The notes under the pieces were generated by a model, which ran no database searches, had not been told where the DNA came from, and saw only the letters and a program-made list of their open reading frames with translations. From positions 62,001 to 126,000 of the forward strand of contig JBLWWH010000002.1 of NCBI GenBank assembly GCA_048268105.1: 64,000 nucleotides of DNA. The letters are read 5' to 3'. Shown piece after piece: positions 60,888-64,000 of this stretch. The DNA comes from Profundicola sp048268105. GTDB taxonomy: Bacteria; Bacteroidota; Bacteroidia; Flavobacteriales; Weeksellaceae. The translations under genes and the position numbers were made by a program. Numbering within the stretch: position 1 is the first letter of the stretch; each line of letters begins with the position of its first letter.

Positions 60888-61880
60888 TTATTCTACGTCT
60901 AATTTATATTTAGATATGTCCATACCAAAGCCTAAACCTTTATTTCCGACTAATTCTTCTAATTCAGTTAAAGACTTCTTTCCGAAGTTTCTGAATTTCA
61001 TTAAATCACCTTTGGAATAAGACACTAATTCTCCTAATGTTTCTACTTCTGCTGCTTTCAAACAGTTTAATGCTCTTACTGACAAGTCAAGATCTACCAA
61101 TTTGGTTTTTAATAATTGACGCATATGCAATGCTTCTTCGTCGTAAGTTTCGCTTTGTGCAACTTCCTCCGCTTCTAGTGTAATTCTCTCATTCGAGAAT
61201 AACATGAAGTGGTGGATTAAAATTTTAGCTGCTTCTGTAAGCGCTTGTTGTGGGTGTATAGAACCATCAGTTTCGATCTTGAAAATCAACTTTTCGTAAT
61301 CTGTTTTTTGTTCAACACGATAGTTATCGATATTATACTTTACATTTTTGATAGGTGTAAAGATAGAATCGATAGCTATTGTACCTACAGGTGCATTCGC
61401 TTGTTTGTTGTCGTCAGCGGGAACATAACCTCTACCTTTTTCGATAGTTAAAGTCATGTCTAGCTTAACAGATTTATCCATATTGGCTATAACCAATTCT
61501 GGGTTTAAAACCTGAAAGCCTGAAATGAATTTACTTAAATCACCAGCTGTAAGTTGATTTTGTTTAGAAATGCTTACGTTAACTGTTTCGGTTTCGGTAT
61601 CTTCTATTTGTCTTTTGAATCTAACTTTCTTCAGATTCAATATAATTTCTGTTACGTCTTCTACGACACCTGTTATGGTTGAGAATTCGTGGTCAACGCC
61701 TTCTATTTTAACAGAAGAAAAAGCGAACCCCTCCAAAGAAGAAAGCAATACACGACGTAATGCATTCCCCACTGTCAAACCATAGCCTGGTTCTAACGGG
61801 CGGAATTCGAACTCACCAGAAAACTGGTCAGCTTCTATTAAAACAACCTTATCAGGTTTTATAAAATTTAAAATAGCCAT
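60888..61880 (-). CDS. rpoA: RNA polymerase alpha subunit
   Basis: 330 residues. It dimerises and starts polymerase assembly. N-terminal domain EFRPLEPGYGLTVGNALRRVL, and C-terminal domain with the DNA-contact helix LNCLKAAEVETLGELVSYSK and MKFRNFGKKSLTELEELV. Normal length. 6 bp separate it from rplQ. Confidence 0.99.
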   Translation of the reverse strand: MAILNFIKPDKVVLIEADQFSGEFEFRPLEPGYGLTVGNALRRVLLSSLEGFAFSSVKIEGVDHEFSTITGVVEDVTEIILNLKKVRFKRQIEDTETETVNVSISKQNQLTAGDLSKFISGFQVLNPELVIANMDKSVKLDMTLTIEKGRGYVPADDNKQANAPVGTIAIDSIFTPIKNVKYNIDNYRVEQKTDYEKLIFKIETDGSIHPQQALTEAAKILIHHFMLFSNERITLEAEEVAQSETYDEEALHMRQLLKTKLVDLDLSVRALNCLKAAEVETLGELVSYSKGDLMKFRNFGKKSLTELEELVGNKGLGFGMDISKYKLDVE

Positions 61881-61905
61881 ATATTGAAAAGATATTTTTG
61901 GGTTA

Positions 61906-62508
61906 TTATTTAGAGTAAAGCTCGACGATCAATTGCTCCTTGATGTCTTCTGGAATTTGAATTCTTTCAGGAATTGCCTGAAAAGTTCCAGATTTAGTTG
62001 CTTCGTTCCATGTTAACCACTCATAATCATTTCTATGTAATAAAGACTCCTCTATTGTATTTAACGACTTAGATTTTTCGCGAACAGCTACTACATCTCC
62101 TTCGTTTAATTGGTAAGAAGGAATATTTACTAACTCCCCGTTAACGGTTACGTGCTTGTGTGATACTAATTGACGTGCTGCAGGACGAGAAGGAGCAATA
62201 CCTAGGCGGTAAACTACGTTATCTAGTCTTCTTTCACATAATTGTAATAGTACTTCACCAGTAATTCCTTTAGCTCTTGTAGAGGCTTTATACATGTTAG
62301 AGAATTGACGCTCCAATATACCATACGTATATTTAGCTTTTTGTTTCTCCATCAATTGCATAGAATACTCTGATTTCTTTCCACGACGACGGTTTGGACC
62401 GTGTTGTCCTGGAGGATACTTTCTTCTCTCGAAAGATTTGTCATCTCCGTAAATTGCTTTACCGAATTTACGGGCTATTTTTGTTTTAGGTCCTGTATAT
62501 CTTGCCAT
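61906..62508 (-). CDS. rpsD: Ribosomal protein uS4
   Basis: 200 residues. Primary 16S rRNA binder. MARYTGPKTKIARKFGKAIYG, YPPGQHGPNRRRGKKSEYSM and the S4 domain ERRLDNVVYRLGIAPSRPAAR are visible. No N-terminal zinc cysteines. Upstream of rpoA by 25 bp, as in most bacteria. Confidence 0.98.
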   Translation of the reverse strand: MARYTGPKTKIARKFGKAIYGDDKSFERRKYPPGQHGPNRRRGKKSEYSMQLMEKQKAKYTYGILERQFSNMYKASTRAKGITGEVLLQLCERRLDNVVYRLGIAPSRPAARQLVSHKHVTVNGELVNIPSYQLNEGDVVAVREKSKSLNTIEESLLHRNDYEWLTWNEATKSGTFQAIPERIQIPEDIKEQLIVELYSK

Positions 62509-62550
62509 AATGTTTTATATTTTAAGGATTAGAATTGTAAGAATTTAAAA

Positions 62551-62955
62551 TTAAACTCTTCTTCTTTTTGGAGGTCTACATCCGTTGTGTGGAAGTGGCG
62601 TAACATCTACGATCTCACTTACTTCGATCCCTGAATTGTGGATAGCACGAATCGCTGATTCCCTACCTGTTCCAGGTCCTTTAACAAATACCTTCACTCT
62701 TCTTAATCCCGCTTCGAAAGCTACTTGAGCACAATCCTCAGCAGCAACTTGCGCAGCATAAGGTGTGTTCTTCTTAGATCCTCTAAAGCCCATTTTACCG
62801 GCAGATGACCAAGAGATAACTTCTCCTTTTTTATTAGTTAGAGATATAATTACATTATTGAATGTCGCTTGAACGTGAGCTTCCCCGTTAGCTTCTACCT
62901 TAACGTTACGCTTTTTAGCTTTTGCCTTAGCACCTTTCTGTTGTTTCTTTGCCAT
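62551..62955 (-). CDS. rpsK: Ribosomal protein uS11
   Basis: 134 residues. Lines the mRNA exit of the 30S platform. HVQATFNNVIISLTNKKGEV, SWSSAGKMGFRGSKKNTPYA and the C-terminal PLPHNGCRPPKRRRV are diagnostic. The basic N-terminus (MAKKQQKGAKAKAKKRNV) is longer than average. 42 bp upstream of rpsD. Confidence 0.98.
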   Translation of the reverse strand: MAKKQQKGAKAKAKKRNVKVEANGEAHVQATFNNVIISLTNKKGEVISWSSAGKMGFRGSKKNTPYAAQVAAEDCAQVAFEAGLRRVKVFVKGPGTGRESAIRAIHNSGIEVSEIVDVTPLPHNGCRPPKRRRV

Positions 62956-62966
62956 AGCTAATTAAA

Positions 62967-63344
62967 TTATTTAGTTGCTTTTTTCTTGTTAGCAACAGTT
63001 TTTCTTTTTCCTTTACGTGTACGTGAATTGTTTTTGGTTCTTTGACCTCTCAAAGGCAAACCTAAACGATGACGAATCCCTCTTTGACTACCGATGTCCA
63101 TAAGACGTTTGATATTCAATTGAGTTTCTGAACGTAATTCCCCTTCTACTTTATAAGTTTCAGACAATGCCTTTCTGATACCATTGATATCATCATCATT
63201 CCAATCATTAACTTTTTTACTTTCGTCAACTCCAGCTTTTTCAAGAATTTTCTGTGCTGTGCTTCTTCCGATACCATAGATGTAAGTTAAACCTATTACA
63301 CCTCTTTTATTCTTTGGTAAATCTACTCCTGCTATACGTGCCAT
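62967..63344 (-). CDS. rpsM: Ribosomal protein uS13
   Basis: 125 residues. Forms the head of the 30S subunit and contacts the P-site tRNA and the 50S. MARIAGVDLPKNKRGVIGLT, IYGIGRSTAQKILEKAG and RHRLGLPLRGQRTKNNSRTR are visible. 11 bp before rpsK. Confidence 0.98.
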   Translation of the reverse strand: MARIAGVDLPKNKRGVIGLTYIYGIGRSTAQKILEKAGVDESKKVNDWNDDDINGIRKALSETYKVEGELRSETQLNIKRLMDIGSQRGIRHRLGLPLRGQRTKNNSRTRKGKRKTVANKKKATK

Positions 63345-63356
63345 AATTTTCTTGAA

Positions 63357-63473
63357 TTAACCTTGACGTTGTTTAAATTTCGGGTTTTTTTTGTTGATCA
63401 CATATAAGCGACCATTTCTACGAACAATTTTGCATTCCGCACTACGTTTCTTAATAGATGCTCTAACTTTCAT
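63357..63473 (-). CDS. rpmJ: Ribosomal protein bL36 (zinc-free form)
   Basis: 38 residues, too short for most gene callers: MKVRASIKKRSAECKIVRR and the end INKKNPKFKQRQG. The zinc-binding C11, C27 and H33 positions of the classic form are Ser, Asn and Phe, with only Cys 14 kept, so this is the C-minus type usual in Bacteroidota. It lies between infA (50 bp) and rpsM (12 bp). Confidence 0.95.
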   Translation of the reverse strand: MKVRASIKKRSAECKIVRRNGRLYVINKKNPKFKQRQG

Positions 63474-63523
63474 TTTAATGTTTTTTATATACTCCGATCT
63501 CCATTCTGAAGACCTTCTAATTA

Positions 63524-63739
63524 TTAATATCTATAGGTAATTCTACCTTTTGTTAAATCGTATGGTGACATTTCCATTTTTACTTTGTCACCAGGCAATA
63601 ACTTAATATAGTGCATTCTCATTTTTCCAGAGATATGCGCTGTTACTACGTGATTGTTTTCTAATTCTACACGAAACATAGCATTTGATAATGCTTCTAT
63701 AATTGTTCCGTCTTGTTCAATATGTTTTTGTTTAGCCAT
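63524..63739 (-). CDS. infA: Translation initiation factor IF-1
   Basis: 71 residues, a single OB fold. MAKQKHIEQDGTIIEALSNA, FRVELENNHVVTAHISGKMR and MHYIKLLPGDKVKMEMSPYD are diagnostic. It binds the A site of the 30S during initiation. 20 bp after secY. Confidence 0.98.
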   Translation of the reverse strand: MAKQKHIEQDGTIIEALSNAMFRVELENNHVVTAHISGKMRMHYIKLLPGDKVKMEMSPYDLTKGRITYRY

Positions 63740-63759
63740 AGTCTTATTAGGTACAGATT

Positions 63760-64000
63760 TTATGCCATTTTTTTACTAACTCTATCTGTCTCCATCATAC
63801 CATCATAATGGTGATTTAATAAGTAAGTATTGATTTGCTGCATCGTATCTAATGTTACACCTACCAAAATAAGTAGTGATGTACCACCAAAGAAGTACGA
63901 AAATCCAGCACCAACACCTAACTTATATACAATCGCCGGTAAAATTGCCAGCAAAGCTAAGAAAATTGCGCCAGGTAACGTAATTTTTGATAAAATGTCA
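63760..64000 (-). CDS. secY: Protein translocase subunit SecY, C-terminal part (cut by window edge)
   Basis: The last 79 codons are in the window, ending at the TAA of 63760. They encode SKITLPGAIFLALLAILPA, the TM segment TSLLILVGVTLDTMQQINTY and the cytosolic end LLNHHYDGM. This is the final helix pair of the SecYEG channel, with the standard spc/alpha operon order secY-infA-rpmJ-rpsM. The frame continues beyond the right edge. Confidence 0.95.
   Translation of the reverse strand, partial: DILSKITLPGAIFLALLAILPAIVYKLGVGAGFSYFFGGTSLLILVGVTLDTMQQINTYLLNHHYDGMMETDRVSKKMA

Noticed and set aside
1..64000. CRISPR array, prophage, transposase or tRNA genes
   Set aside because: No regularly spaced direct repeats, phage structural genes, DDE/serine recombinases or cloverleaf sequences were noticed by eye; a scan with tRNAscan-SE and CRISPRCasFinder could still find short ones.

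Overview
The window is chromosomal DNA of a member of the Bacteroidota, most likely class Flavobacteriia. The evidence is A+T-rich sequence, gene starts without Shine-Dalgarno sites, many Bacteroidota-type promoters (TTG, about 20 bp, TAnnTTTG), two secreted proteins with type A C-terminal sorting domains of the type IX secretion system, PASTA and S46 peptidase families typical of the phylum, and a cysteine-poor bL36. I recognise about 60 genes, all ordinary chromosomal ones. I see no prophage, integrated plasmid, CRISPR array, transposase or tRNA gene.

Layout. 1-2.3 kb: the start of an rluD-like gene overlapping a PASTA protein, divergent from ddl. 2.6-4.9 kb: a tandem pair of nearly identical T9SS-exported leucine-rich-repeat proteins, with a palindromic repeat between them. 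5-8 kb: ffh, a small outer-membrane barrel, a DUF423 protein and a ZIP transporter. 8.3-16.8 kb (minus strand): argH, a RecB/AddA-like helicase-nuclease, a YeiH transporter, a DCC protein, then an unknown gene followed by dapF and mltG. 16.9-18.5 kb: a TlpA-like thioredoxin and a D-2-hydroxyacid dehydrogenase. 18.45-18.98 kb: a decayed MoeB/ThiF-rhodanese gene. 19-25.6 kb: uvrC, a frameshifted Mpo1-like gene, a SIMPL protein, dnaB, accA and an NTF2-like lipoprotein.

25.7-40 kb: secreted peptidases (M28, S46/DPP11-like), mutB with a 3-hydroxyacyl-CoA dehydrogenase, odhA-odhB, two PorT-type barrels and guaB. 40.2-42.1 kb: rnpB (RNase P RNA), divergent from sufE, a GT9 glycosyltransferase and a tiny lipoprotein. 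42.3-48 kb: LysE transporter, Gfo/Idh oxidoreductase, pcm, M48 protease, TonB-like protein, SPFH protein and SufT-like protein. 48.1-55.2 kb: three M16 metalloproteases. 55.4-60.2 kb: rpsO, pnp, bioY, sodC and an unknown secreted protein. 60.4-64 kb: the end of the large ribosomal operon, secY-infA-rpmJ-rpsM-rpsK-rpsD-rpoA-rplQ, cut by the window edge.

Taken together, the exported peptidases (DPP11-like S46, M28, M16 set) and the acyl-CoA and 2-oxoglutarate genes suggest a peptide- and amino-acid-using heterotroph. This is inference. I found no obviously new defence or metabolic system. The items most worth a second look are two broken genes, the homogenised T9SS pair, two intergenic palindromic elements, promoters placed so close to ATG that the mRNAs should be leaderless, and a shared extra C-terminal domain on two neighbouring M16 proteases. 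Several gene starts are placed at an internal ATG, shorter than the longest open frame; the reason is given in each entry.
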